64,000 nt of DNA from Rhodeus uyekii (Eukaryota > Chordata > Actinopteri > Cypriniformes > Acheilognathidae), in contig JAWRVZ010000180.1 of NCBI GenBank assembly GCA_037043235.1, forward strand, positions 912,001 through 976,000. Reading direction: 5' to 3'. The notes below the pieces were generated by a model. The model searched no databases, was not told the DNA's origin, and was given only the letters and a program-made list of their open reading frames with translations. Positions within the stretch are counted from its first letter, which is position 1, and every line of letters starts with the position of its first letter. Positions 52,346 through 63,905 of this stretch are shown here, piece by piece. A program made the translations under genes and the position numbers.

Positions 52346-53904
52346 AGAGTTTTATCTAATTTGTGCATAAATTAGTTTATACATATATATTAGTTTATAT
52401 ATATATATATTAGTTCATATTCACTTACTAGAAGTCAGTAAGGGATAAAAATGATTAAAAGAAAAATATAGATATGCAAATTAGTCTAGGTTAATGCGCG
52501 GCGATTGACCAATGAGAGCTCTCTGTCATTTTGCGCCGTCCGTGGTAACGAGCATGCGCAATGACAGATGAGACAGCCTGAGGGAGAAGAGCAGACGTGA
52601 TCGATCGCTGTGATCCAAATCCATTCAGAGAGAAAAACGTCGACAAAGTTGAGATTTTGATAATTTGATGCATGCTGAACAGAAAGTTCGCGGCATAGAT
52701 TACTACACTCCAGTAGGTGAGTCAGTGTCATATAATTAACGATAAATAGGATCTATTACTTTATAATAAGATATAATTACTGCTATTAAACGGTAATCCA
52801 GTTGCTGTAAATTAGTTATTTTCTCTTGAAATTGTGATCTTTGATTAGAATAGTTGTAAATGTCTAACGCAAATCGCACGGTCATTTGTACATTGCAGTT
52901 TGCGCCGCCATTTCACGGTCGCGCGCACCTGTAGTTGACACGAGCCTGTGTGAGGGAAAAATCTGTCAAAAGGTAAATAACTTCAACCAATTTTGTGAAA
53001 ATGGTTTGTTACGAGTTATGTGATCTACTTCAGTGTGAGCGGTTTTAGTGAACCGCTTGATTATTTGTTCATTTCAGAGTTTCACCGTCGCCATTGTTGG
53101 CCAGGTGTTCATGTAAGAGTGAAAGTTATTGACTGAGGTAAATTTATGTGATTTATATCAGTTCATGAAGAAATGGTAAATGTAATTGTATTATATGTTA
53201 TTTTGGATATTTAATGTGGAGTTACCTTTGATGTGGATTTATTTTGAGATGTACTAAATGAATGTTCTGGTCTGTGATCAGGCCAGGTTTTTTTTTCCTT
53301 GTTGTTTCTTTTTCCTATTTCTATTTCTTTTCTTTCCTTTTCCTCTTCCTCTTTGATTTTTGGGAAACGTGACACCCGAACGATCTTCTGAGATACAATG
53401 AGAACTTCATATTCGATGGCGAGCCAACCAACCCTCTAGAGAAGACAATACGATGTGGAGAGGACAACGATATCCTTTCTTTGAGTCTCTGAATCATCCC
53501 AACTCCAGATCAAGAGGCATTGTAACCTCATGAGAACATTTGAGATTTTTTTGAGAGAACTTTATCTATCTTTTATTTTATTCTATTTCTTTTTGAGTAT
53601 TCAATTGACCGATCTGTAAATATATGTATATAGTAGAAAAATGAGTGCACTCAGGGGAAATTGAAATTGTTGTTGTATGTGATATTGTAAATTTCTTTAT
53701 TTTGTTTTATTGACTTTTTTTAGTGAACCAATTATATTTTTATTTCTAATTCAACCTTGTGTCTGTCTGTTTTTTCTCAATCCAACCCGCTACCTCCTTG
53801 AGCAACCATAGATCTTCTGATTAGCCCAAATTTCAATTATTGCATTTAATCCATTAAATTATTATTAATCAATTGTGCAATACGCAAGAGTAGTATTTGC
53901 TACA
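52327..53904 (+). repeat. Gypsy 3' LTR (1578 bp)
   Basis: It starts TGTAACACAGG directly after a purine tract and ends TTTGCTACA before the CAAC duplication. It contains an inverted CCAAT context (GACCAATGAGAG near 52507), T/C-rich runs near 53290-53350, and AT repeats near 52380-52420. It is long for a gypsy LTR, and a nested insertion inside it cannot be excluded. Confidence 0.8.
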
Positions 53905-53975
53905 CAACTGCTGGCGGTCGATCTTTTTCCTATTTAGCTCCTAAACTCTGGAACAGTCTTCCTAATACAGTTCGG

Positions 53976-55060
53976 GAAGCAGTTTTCAGGAATGTTTTCA
54001 CATGTTCTAAACAAGCGACAAAGCGACGCAAAACCTCACCTCTGGACAGCCATTGGACTTTGTTGTGTAACAGGAGATTGGAATATTCGCTTTCAACTTC
54101 ATCAAGCAATGCAGGGAACTGACGGTGGTTCAATGCTTTAGCAATTATCTTGTTCACCATCTCAATGACAAGGTTCATCACCGCCACACACTCTGATGGG
54201 AATGTTTGTGCACACAGTGCCTCTTGATGCAAGATGCAGTGGAATGTAAGCAGATTTCGATCCAATGCTCTCTGTAGCAAAGTCACAAACACCCTTTTTG
54301 ATCCTCTCATGCTGGGTGTCCCATCTGTAGCCCCATCTGAAATCAGGTGGTTGGTGTTTATTCCATGGTGATTTAAACACTTCAGCACAGCCTCACATAT
54401 GTCCTCCCCACGTGTTTGGCTTTTCTGCTATTAATTGGATCATTTCTTCTTGCGGCCCTTTGTAGTTCACATACCTGCATAAAAGTGCAGTTTGTTCAAT
54501 ATCGACCTCATCACACGACTCAGAAGCAATTGAGTATGCTAGCGCCAAATTAATGTCCCTGATTTGCTGATCGGTGACGTTGCCTGCCATTTTAATGGCC
54601 CTGTCCTTCACTGTTTTAGCGGAGAGAGGCATGTCTTTGATTTTCTGTATTATCTCGGTTTTAGTTTTGAGGTCTGCAAATAGGCCTTCTGATATGTTAA
54701 TGAATGACTCCTTCATGTAGTCACCATCTGTGAACAGTTTTCCATGCTTTATTATCTCCCGGGTTGCAACAAAGCTTGCAGCAGTAGTGGAGTTTGGAGA
54801 TGCAATCCACATCTATTTTTGCGCTCCTCTAATTTCTCCAGAAGTGATGCAATCGCACTTTTTCTCTCTTTCCCAACTGGGTACTCGGCAGCAAATGTAG
54901 CATACTTTCCCTGGAAGTGTCTTTCCACATTACTTTTTTTATTATTTGACAAACATTCAGGCAATCCTTCCGCATTGGCAATGAATGCAAATGATTTGGT
55001 CCAAGAAATGTTGAATCCTCTGTTCTCCTCAGTTATTTTTCTCTTTCCCCTTGGGATCCA
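53976..55060 (-). pseudogene. hAT transposase (ZBED5/FAM200-like), broken
   Basis: Read on the minus strand, the N-terminus has SNNKKSNVERHFQGKYATF (55000-54900 region). Next come FVATREIIKHGKLFTDGDYM, IIQKIKDMPLSAKTVKDRAI and QTALLCRYVNYKGPQEEMIQ. A frame change near 54390 is followed by HLISDGATDGTPSM and LTFHCILHQEALCAQ. The C-terminal part is cut off at 53976 where L2 sequence begins. This is a Charlie-type hAT transposase. Host genes such as FAM200 arose from relatives, but the frameshifts here rule out a functional copy. Confidence 0.85.
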
Positions 55061-55430
55061 TGGCCCATCACACAGCCGCTGATTACAACAGACACCTGCC
55101 TAGCATCCCACCTTGCTGATAGAAACGTATGTCGCAGCCTATGACGTAAATCTTCGTTGACAGAAATGTTGAAATTCTTACGGCATTGGAAAACTTTATG
55201 AATGTTTGTGTCATGTTCGTCCTCCTACAGAAACCATATTAAAACATTCTCTACCCTATCTTTTTCCATTTTCAAACATTTCCTTTTGGTCACGTCCGAC
55301 CGGAAAAATGCATTGGGCTGGTCGATAAAAATTGGGCAATTGCATATAAATTCCATTAAAACAAGCTTAACAACCCCCCAATTGTCTCTATTGGATTGGA
55401 TTGCTGGATTGGATAACTCTATATGCTTAA
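55061..55430. other. Remainder of hAT/Harbinger sequence, no gene
   Basis: No terminal repeat or coding frame is recognised. The right end of the hAT that starts at 40053 should lie here or be deleted. Confidence 0.4.
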
Positions 55431-56275
55431 GGAAGTCCGTTTCCACCACAGTTGAGAAAAAAAAAGATTATTTAAATCGAAATAATGACTTAGTATCTCG
55501 AAATAACAAGAAACTTTCTCGAAATAATCACTTAACTTCTTGTGCTTCTCTGCATGGTCAAAGCGTGTAAATGTGACATCACAGCAAACATGACACATGC
55601 TGTAAAACAGCTGTTAAAGTCAGTGTGTTAATCAATAATATAATTAAAGAACATGAAGGATAAATCATCAGTATATAAGAGGGGATTCCATAGTATATAG
55701 TATTTTATTAATTTGTATTTTTTTGTATGAACAAGCAGCAGCACAGTGATCCATGGATTTTAAACAGAGGAATTATAGACTGTTGTATTATAGTATTTTA
55801 TTGTATTATAGTGACTCTTTATGATGAACCTACACATCAAAGAGCATCCACGAAATTCACATTAATATTAACACATGTACCCATGCATTTTATGAAGACG
55901 TAACAACTTAAACTTAACGAATAAATCCAGCATTAATCCGATAGTTTTATAAATCATGCATTTTTGATGCTACCCTGCTTCTGTTCCACTTCCATGCCTT
56001 CCTATGTGCATGGAAACTTGCAAAATATACTGATAATTCATGTTGCTATAGATTGCATTTTATATATTACACAGACTTCAACTAAGACAGCAGTTTTTAC
56101 AGAACGTGTCATGTTTGCTGTGATCTCGCATTTACACGCTTTGACCATGCGGAGAAACAGAGAAGTTAAGTCATTATTTCGAGAAAGTTTCTCTTTATGT
56201 CGAGATACTAAGTCATTATTTCGACTTAAATAATCTTTTTTTTTTCTTTCTCAACTGTGGTGGAGACTGGCTTCC
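55431..56275. mobile_element. Foldback MITE with about 160-bp inverted repeats
   Basis: The left arm (55431-55590) and right arm (56105-56275) are inverted copies. They share TCCACCACAGTTGAG, A/T runs, GTCAAAGCGTGTAAATG and repeated TCTCGAAATAATGACTTA-like units. The centre (55600-56100) is AT-rich with no gene. The ends are fuzzy and no clear target duplication was found. Confidence 0.8.
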
Positions 56276-57122
56276 ATAATATGCACAACTTTTCAAGTTC
56301 AATGTGTTTAATTTCATTAATTCTACCGTCAATCCCTCAGCTCACCATCGGTTGTCGCCAAAACCACTCCGTCTCCAAAATGTTTGTACGCATGGGTCAC
56401 AGTTTGCGTGCTGGTACGCAAATATTCCCGTCAAGTTTGTTTTTATAGATCTCAACCTTTGCGTGGGAACTGGCGTACGTACGTTTCCAGCCCCGTTTTG
56501 TGCGTACGCACGCTTCATAAATGAGACCCCTGGTCTCTTACTACACCCTGCTCGCCACAAACTACTTATCAAGTTTACATTTTGATGTCACACATATAAA
56601 GAATCGTAATGAAAAAAGTGAAGAAAATAGTGTTTCCATGACATCATCAACTTGTGATGTGTTACAAGTGTAATAGATGTAATAGATGTTTGAAGTGCAG
56701 TAGTTGTAAGACTCACTTTTCATGTTTAAATGTGCCTTGCGACACATATCTTCAATAATACCTGCGAGCTGTACATGTTTGGCAACACTCAGACAGCAGT
56801 CTTCATCTAAAATGTTACAAAAAACAGATAAACAAAAATGTAAACAGCGTCATCTAATTGTGGAAAAAACGACATTTACAATAGATCAGAAGAGAAGACT
56901 TCTGTATTATGTTTTCATTATAGCTAAATGTGTCTTTTCTTAGATGCATAGTACATTTTGCACATAATTCCTATATGAAGATTATGTTTGAACTAATGAG
57001 GTTCATTCTCGTGTTGCGCAGCAGATTTGCAAGGCCACGTAACATTATGGTTCTTACATGTGCTTGCATTACACCAGTGAAGCACAGACCCTCTAACACA
57101 CTACAGACTATAATTTTTACAC
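56276..57122. other. Right end of the Harbinger shell and AT-rich spacer
   Basis: 56276-56529 is Harbinger-type terminal sequence rich in GCGTACG steps. Just past the CTG duplication, 56545-56559 equals the last 15 bases of the TRIM-like LTR (CCCTGCTCGCCACA included). The rest to 57122 has no feature. Confidence 0.5.
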
Positions 57123-57439
57123 TGTAACAATGTTGAGCATTCAGGGAGGAAGGAGGCGGGAACCGGCAGACGTTTAACACACTTTAATATCAAATAAAAC
57201 ATAAACTCAAAATAAACGTAATGGCGGCAGCCCCTCGCGGTCGACTGCCGCCCACACAAAATACAACATAAGTCCCAGGCCTGGTCCTCTCTCGTCTTCA
57301 CTGTCGTCGCTCCTCCTTTTAAGCCTCCGCTCCTCCGTGAGACGAGAGACCGATGGCTCGCAGGTGTCGCTCATTATCCATCACGCCACCGGCTCTCGTG
57401 ACGCTCTCACGGTCCCTCGACCCCGCCCTGCTCGCCACA
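57123..57439 (-). mobile_element. Solo LTR of the TRIM-like family
   Basis: It is homologous end to end with 36990-37309 (TGTAACAATG to GCTCGCCACA) and somewhat diverged. An exact TACAC duplication flanks it (57118-57122 and 57440-57444). It is the product of LTR-LTR recombination. Confidence 0.93.
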
Positions 57440-57624
57440 TACACATACTGTAATGTTTACTGTCAAGTGGGATGTTGAAAGAAATAATTTTTTAAACACC
57501 CAAGGGAATAAAGAAAAGCTCAGACATTAATTTAGAAAGATAAGTTTAAATGAAAGGTTTTGCTGGCAAAATTTTTTTTGAGTCGTAATAATAGTTTAAA
57601 TTAAAATATTATATTCTCTCCTGC

Positions 57625-57840
57625 AAAGGATGCTCTTTGTGGATTATAGTTCAGCATTCAGCACATTCCAATCAAACTGGTGAACAAACTGCAAATATTG
57701 TGTCTGGGAGCCATTCTCTGCCACTGGATTAAAAATCTTCTCACAAATAAACCCCAGCATGTCAGACTTGGCCTTCACTGCTCTTCTAACCATCACTGTC
57801 AGCATCGGCTGTTCTCACTCCAGAGCTTTATTCATTGTTA
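57625..57840 (+). pseudogene. Jockey-superfamily LINE reverse transcriptase scrap
   Basis: The segment encodes MLFVDYSSAFSTFQ, then WIKNLLTNKPQHVRLG, the motif A region and a later RT motif of Rex1/CR1-type LINEs, with frameshifts. The next motif is lost. From 57840 to 58292 a TGA/CA-rich stretch may be a minus-strand LTR piece; nothing more can be supported. Confidence 0.6.
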
Positions 57841-58292
57841 TCACACACCTCCACCTCCTCCACAGAGGCACGGAATAAACTTGAAAATCTCAGGAAGGAA
57901 GTCCACATTCATAACCAAAATTTGCACAAACATGAATTTGCATAGACGTCTGACGGACATAACATAGATGAGGAAGGAGCAAGGCTGAAGGAAACACAGG
58001 GCAGACGTTCACAGGGGAGGATTACACAAGGAGGCACAGCTGGAAAAGGAGATAATGACAGCGACAGGTGAGTGGGAAAACACTGGGAAAGCACATTGAG
58101 AACCAGGAATTTAAACAACACGACAGACACGCAACACCCCTCAGTCAGACTGAGAACCAGAACACATGCTAACAGATAACGGAACAGCTTTCCCTAGGAA
58201 TATGTGTATATATATAATCATGCAAATTGGATTGTTCCAAAATAATTTTGTTGTATAAATACTCAATGGCAATAAAGACCTAATCCTAATAC

Positions 58293-58648
58293 TGTCACAG
58301 TCCTGTCGCGTCTGTCATATCCGGGTTCCTCAGTGTCTTGCAGATCCTTCCCCCTCCTGTCTTGTTAGTTAATTACCCTGTTAATCATGACAGCTGTGTC
58401 CCATTTCCTCATGTACTTAAACCCTCATGTTACCCCTGGTCTTCGTCGGTAATTGTAGTGTTCACGTTGGAAGTTTTGTGTGTGGATGTATACTCCTAGT
58501 GTTCTCTGTGTGTTCCGAGTTTTGCACCCCCGTGTGCCTTTTGAGTTTATATTTAAAGTATTTCTCAGTTAATAAAGCAAGTGTGCTCTGCAATGCTGCC
58601 GCCTCGTCATAATTCTCCGAATCACACACCAGTGCCAATCTTATAACA
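58293..58648 (+). mobile_element. Solo LTR
   Basis: It starts TGTCACAGTCCTG and ends CTTATAACA. Near-matching flanks AATAC and AAAAC could be a 5-bp duplication. A polyadenylation-type AATAAAG is at about 58570. 58649-59105 is AT-rich without a feature. Confidence 0.7.
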
Positions 58649-59254
58649 AAAACACCATTTCAGTACATTCAGTACAAACTTCTTTGCAAAGTTTGATTTT
58701 CTCATGAGAAATGGTTAGCCGTCATAGAGTTCAGAGTTCAATTCAGAGTACATTTATATCTCTCTTTAAAAGCTTTTATAACAGTTGTAATTTTTCTCTC
58801 CATATCAGGAACACATTTCCCTTTCTACACTCTGAATGAATTCTTCCTGTCATATGATGCTCATTTGGTTTTTATGGATTCATAACTTAGTTGTTTATAC
58901 ATTGGGTCAAATAGAGTTCGTCCTTTAAGACAAAGACAAATGTGACATTTATAAACCATATGTATAGCTCGTGATACCATATATGAATGTACATTTCTTT
59001 AAACTGACTTTGTCTTACTAAGCAATACAAAAAAAAAGAGATTGCAATTAATGTCACAAATAACCAAGAAACAAAGCATTATCATGGATAGGACAAAAAA
59101 CATAATGTCACAGTCACGTCATGTCGTTCTCATCCGGGGCCCTTCTGTTCTGGATGGGCGATACCTGACTTTTTAAATTCGATACGATATCGATACTTTT
59201 GGGTATAATTTTATCGATATCGATACCGATACCGCTTATTTCTTAAATGTGTAT

Positions 59255-59329
<75 letters not shown>

Positions 59330-59333
<4 letters not shown>

Positions 59334-59716
59334 ACGGACTCGGCCACGCCCCCTGCACCAGACTCCCACGCTCCGCCCACTCGTTCCCAGTCACCTGAGT
59401 ACTGAGCACCTGCACCTGTTCCCCATCACTGGAGCCCTATATCACAAGCCCTCACCCTGCACTCATTGTCTGGTCTTAGCATTATGCTACACCGGCTGCC
59501 TTGTGACTCTGCTTATTCTCCAAGCTGCCAAGTTACTCCACGCTCCTGAGATTACAAGATTCCATGCATCCAAGGTTCCACAAGACTGTTCACCGTGTTC
59601 ACCGATCAGTTAAGCCACTCACCAGTTCCTGTGTTTTCACCTGTTCACTGTTTCGCGTCCTGACTTCAATAAAACCTGTTTGTGCACTAACCTCTGTGTC
59701 CTCCAGTCTGTCATGA
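59330..59716 (+). mobile_element. Solo LTR inserted in a (TA)n tract
   Basis: It starts TGTCACGGACTCGG and ends GTCATGACA. ATATA flanks both sides (59325-59329 and 59717-59721), which fits a 5-bp duplication, although the repeat tract makes this less certain. An AATAAAACC signal is near 59669. Confidence 0.85.
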
Positions 59717-60014
59717 CAATATATATATATATATAAGACATATTGGCCATTAACAAATTTATTACAAAAGTAAAATTGACAACAAATAAAAATGTTTAAA
59801 ATACAGTATTTTACAAAAAAAAATGGATTAAATAAAATGCATCATAACAAAGATTAATATAATAAAAAATACTAACAAAACGTGCATATTTGCACTGTAT
59901 GAAATATTTCTTATTTTTAAACAGGCTATTTTTTTTCTTTATTTTCAACTTTGTACATATTTTTCCAATTTAGCAATGTTCAGAAAGACATTTTGAATTG
60001 TTGATAAAGATTTC

Positions 60015-60323
60015 CTAATCTTTAAGCTTCAGATTTGTGTTTAGGAAAAGCAACATGTTAACATTTTTGGGTTTAAGACGATTTCGCCTCTGACTAATTG
60101 TCTCTCCTGCCATGGAGAACAACCTCTCTGCAGGAACAGAGGTTGCGACAATTCCAAGGTATTTTTTATCACTTTTTTTCTGCCACTGAAAAATAGCACC
60201 ACACCACGCTACGCTTTCTTTCTGCCATTCTGTATATGCGCGGACAATATTGAGCGACGCGTGCCGTGAAAGTGACGTGTCGTGTGGGCAGGGCACGTTG
60301 CTCGCGTTTCTCACAGTCATCAC
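60015..60323 (-). pseudogene. hAT transposase C-terminal dimerisation domain
   Basis: The minus-strand frame contains YLGIVATSVPAERLFSMAGE, then ISQRRNRLKPKNVNMLLFLN, the conserved hATC dimerisation signature. The rest of the transposase is deleted, so the element is non-autonomous. Confidence 0.9.
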
Positions 60324-60825
60324 GTGACACAGGTGAGCTAAATGTCAGAGGGGGATTTCAGTTTTAGCACAAACGTTAAAAATAAGTACTGAAAACACTT
60401 TGCAGAAATTGATGCAGAAATTATTAATTTAATTTTAGTATCGATATTTTTGTGGAGATATCGATACCAAGTGAGTAGCTTGTGAGTACTGCAGTATCGA
60501 TATGCCCATCCCTACTTCTGTGTATCTTCCTTGCCCTTCCCAGACCTGACTTGTTAATCACTTATTCTGTTAGTCTCGTCAGCTGCTTTCCATTTTCCTC
60601 GTGTATAAATACCTTCTCGTACTCCCTTGTCTTTGTCGTTTGTTAAAGTAATGTTATGTGTTTCTTTGTCTTTTTTTCGTGTTCCAAGTTTTGCACTAAA
60701 GAGTGCCATTTTTGTTTATTCCTAAAGTCTTTAGTTTTACGTTTTTGAATAAAGAGAGTTTCAGTACGAAACATACCTGTCCTCCTCTTCATCGGTTTGT
60801 TCACTACCTACACTAAGTGTTGACA

Positions 60826-61713
60826 TGTAACATATGAATGAAAATTTATTTCACATTTCCCCAAAGTAAAGCAAAGCAAATGTAAGTTCATCACATCTGT
60901 ACTCTTCATCTCTGATTTTCAAATAAATGATCACTCTCTTAAATTTGTGAAATCAGGATCCTTAGGCTGTTTTTGTAGGAATAGTCCTACAAAAGCAAAC
61001 AACTATATGTGTGTGCGTGTGTGTGTGCGTGTGCGTGTGCACGCGTGCAGGATAGCAAATAATACAGTGGAATTCGGTTGTGTCGGCTTCAGGGGTTGCA
61101 AAAAAGTGTTGAGATAACACGTTAAGCAAGATAACCCATATAACATGTATTACATATATATATATATGCCGATTTATTTGATGAAGTGATCGGCATGCTA
61201 TAAAAATGTACACACACTGTATATGTTTGCTAACAACAAAAGGCATATGTGCAGCAACTAACAGCAGAGATAATACCTCTTTTTGTTTTGAGATTGCTAC
61301 TTTATGTTTATGTTGGGAATATACCTTTAAGACAGTGTATGTAGTTCTGTGCGCACGGGGAGGAGAGTGTTTTTGAGTGAGATGCCGCTCTACCGCTGAC
61401 TGTTATATAGCATAATCTACTGTTTCTATTTTCCTTATTTTATTTGTTATGTTTGTCAGAGTGTTTTCTTTTTCTTGGTTTGTACTTGCGCTCTTTACAT
61501 GTTTGAGAAGAATATGAAACCCATCTATAAAGCTTGTCATCTGGGCAGTCGTCAACCACTCTGACAGCCAGTGCAAGATTTACCAGTATACGATAAAAAC
61601 CATATGTATAGCTTTAATCGAGGATAGTAAGAATGCAAGGGCTTTAGATACTGCTTTGGATGCGACTAGCTCAGCAAATCCTGTAATCATACTAAATAAT
61701 ACTAAATAAAGTA
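60826..61713. other. AT-rich spacer with a (GT)n microsatellite
   Basis: The GT/GC tract is at 61003-61046, and a short (TA)n is at 61155-61166. Nothing coding is recognised. Confidence 0.6.
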
Positions 61714-61915
61714 ATCATACTTTAGATCTAATATTGTCGCATGGGATCAATGTTGATACTGTTCAAATTCTGCAGCAGAGCGATGACATCTCAGATCATT
61801 ACTTAGTTGCGTGTAGATTACCTTTAGCCAAAGTCGAAAAACTAACTCCCTGTTATAAATATAGTAGAACTATCACTCCTAACACAAAAGATAGCTTTAT
61901 AAATAATAGCACTAT
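61714..61915 (+). pseudogene. L2 ORF2 fragment
   Basis: It matches 42430-42630 almost base for base (TTGTCGCATGGGATCAATGT) and encodes the end of the endonuclease domain with DISDHYLVACRL. It is an isolated scrap of the L2 family seen at 26345 and 41763. Confidence 0.88.
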
Positions 61916-62845
61916 AATACTATTAGATGTATTTCTCACATTTTCTTAACCAAAATAAAAACCCATCCCTCTGAATAATAAAGCACATTTTTTTATTTTT
62001 TGGTGTTATTTTGAGCCATTTCTCCCCATAGAAAAACATGAAGAAAACATTTGATGTACAGTTTTTAGAAGACCAAATTCAGCATTTCACTCGACACCAC
62101 CTATCTCTGACCCAAACCCACTTGGTGAGACGTAAAAAGTTTATTTTTATCTGAATTTTTATTTTATTGATGGTAGCCTAATATTTAAATACATTATTAT
62201 CTATGTAGTTGATGTATTAATTATGGACTACAATAGATGCTAACACTTTTTTACATTTTCAGTTAATGATGAGCTAATCATATTCAAAACGTATATATGT
62301 TAATAAATGATTAATAAGCCATATGCTAATATTTTATAAATGTTTTATAATTGTTAACATAACGATTCATGTGTGGTGATTCAAATATGGTCATAATTAG
62401 TAATTACTGATAAATATTTCTGCCAAAATTGTTATAGTAACATTATACATAATATGTATACATATGTAATAAACAATTGTTAATCATGAACAAACAACCC
62501 ATTAGTAAATGATCAGTATAAAATATATTGATGTATCTTGATTGTCGTAAGCTGGTCTGTTCAAAAGCACAAACAGGCAGGTCAGCTAAAGTAATATTTT
62601 TAAGAAAATTAATTTGTTTTCAAGTGGAAAACATTTATAAAATGATTACAGTTAACAGGGGATTACAGTTATATTAAATACTTTCACTCCTCAGCACAGA
62701 CTTCTGCGGAGTCTGTGGAATCTATAATGTGATCTTGTTTTTCCTTTCCTCTGAAACTCACATTACGAAAAAGATAAGAAAGCTTACACACTTCCTTGTT
62801 AGTGATTACACTGCAGTAGAGACTTCAACATGTTCAACCTGTTAT
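61916..62845. other. AT-rich sequence, no feature seen
   Basis: No coding frame, repeat end or RNA gene can be supported in this stretch. Confidence 0.6.
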
Positions 62846-63251
62846 TGTAACACTGAAGGTGCAGTGCCATGCTTCAGCAAACACAGATTTATTGATAAAC
62901 TCGGGAAACAAAAGACTCACAGATAAACTCAAAATGGCACTTGTGCAAAAACATAGGAAGCATGAACTAGGTTTTCTACTCTACTCTATTACTCTATACT
63001 AGTGTATTCTAGTATTCTAGGTAACAAGACATACATCGCCACACGGTACTCACATGAAACAGCTACAACAAACGACAACCACATGGGGACTCAGGGGGGT
63101 ATTTAACGAGAGGACACATTAGGGACACCTGACACGACTTGACAAGGTAAGTAATTCTGACAGGTGAAACAATCGCACAGAAGGATACAGAGACAGAACC
63201 TAGAAGTGAAGCAAAACGAGACCGTGACAACAACACGACGAGACTGTGACA
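62846..63251 (-). mobile_element. Solo LTR with an exact GTTAT duplication
   Basis: On the minus strand it starts TGTCACAGTCTCG and ends GTGTTACA. GTTAT is present on both sides (62841-62845 and 63252-63256). Confidence 0.9.
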
Positions 63252-63339
63252 GTTATAGATGATGTGTGACAAAAGAGCTTTAAGCATCCCTAATCTAAAG
63301 TCCAAACTATTAATCACACATGAAAATATCACAGATTTG

Positions 63340-63905
63340 TAATAAGCGTTTTTGTTTAGAGTGTTTTTAGAGTGTTTTTGGTTTTGAATAAAGTTAAGTT
63401 TAATTTGGAAACATGTTGTCCTTGTCTCTCCTGCTCCGCATCACACACGCTCCCAGTTTCGTAACAGAATAACCGACCAGGTTGGTTGCCTCTAAAACAC
63501 TACCAGCTACCTCATGGAAGAGCCCGCACAATGACTCTTGTCCCTTTGCCAGGGAGGATGTCCGCTGGAGGAGTACGCCTCCAAGTTTCTGGAGCTGGCG
63601 AACCAGGTGAGCTGGGAGGATAATGCCCTCAACTACTGTTTCTGGCTGGGTCTGGATGACGAGCTAACACCATTAATTGACTTGGACCATTAATTTGAAA
63701 CAGTCATGGACTTTCTTAACTTCATCTTGCTCCTCAATATTCTGGTTCAATGGTTGATGAAATCGAGGACAAGTTTAGCCGTTATCCAGCTCAGTCCGGT
63801 AAGCTTGGGGGTACCCCCACTCACCTCCCATCGACTGCCCTGCTAGCTCCAGCTCCATCTGACCACCATGCTCCTCCAGCAAAACACAAATCTGTGTTAG
63901 ATTTG
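63340..63905 (+). pseudogene. LTR tail and gag fragment of a gypsy element
   Basis: 63340-63466 looks like the R-U5 end of an LTR (AATAAAG, ending CGTAACA). From 63547 a frame reads CPLEEYASKFLELANQVSWE, then NYCFWLGLDDELTPLIDLDH, a capsid segment of fish gypsy Gag, to a stop at about 63690. Homology continues beyond it. Protease and polymerase are not present. Confidence 0.7.

Larger units (their letters stand above)
44598..53904 (+). mobile_element. Ty3/gypsy retrotransposon with PNMA-like Gag, 5' LTR lost
   Basis: It sits exactly between CAAC (44594-44597) and CAAC (53905-53908), a 4-bp target duplication inside L2 ORF2; the L2 codons rejoin in frame across it. The 3' LTR (52327-53904) begins TGTAACA and ends CTACA, after a purine tract AGGAGGGGAGAA. 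At the 5' side only TGTAACA (44598-44604) remains before gag coding sequence, so the 5' LTR, primer site and gag start are deleted. Gag, protease and polymerase frames are otherwise open apart from a Tc1-like insertion. Confidence 0.9.
41275..53975 (+). mobile_element. L2 LINE split by a gypsy insertion
   Basis: The 5' segment (41275-41440) resembles the sequence at 63905-63960. It is followed by the ORF1 tail and ORF2 to 44597. The last visible ORF2 part resumes at 53909 (GGRSFSYLAPKLWNSLPNTV) and stops at 53975, where hAT transposase sequence begins. The true 3' end is missing. Confidence 0.85.
39457..56529. mobile_element. Harbinger-like shell enclosing 17 kb of nested insertions
   Basis: The left end GGGTCTCATTTATAAA (39457) and the right end, inverted GGGTCTCATTTATGAA (56529), are both flanked by CTG (39454-39456 and 56530-56532), a 3-bp CWG-type duplication typical of PIF/Harbinger elements. 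The Myb-like frame at 39700 fits this superfamily. No Harbinger transposase is seen. Everything between about 40053 and 56275 is later insertions. The alternative is two unrelated solo ends, but the matching CTG argues against it. Confidence 0.7.
59150..60514 (-). mobile_element. hAT element with an 8-bp target duplication
   Basis: The ends are GGATGGGCGATAC-type at the left and inverted GGGATGGGCATATCG at the right, with subterminal ATCGATA repeats. The flanks are CTTCTGTT (59142-59149) and CTTCTGTG (60515-60522). The interior keeps only the transposase C-terminus on the minus strand and an A-run plus (TA)n tract at 59262-59329. Confidence 0.85.
59106..60825 (+). mobile_element. LTR interrupted by a hAT, which is interrupted by another LTR
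   Basis: The LTR starts TGTCACAGTCACG (59106) and resumes after the hAT at 60515 with TATAAATACC and AATAAAGAG signals, ending near TGTTGACA (60825). The end position is approximate because no clear flanking duplication was found. Confidence 0.65.

Noticed and set aside
61003..61046. Regulatory or Z-DNA-forming element
   Set aside because: It is an ordinary GT/GC microsatellite, and nothing nearby suggests a function.
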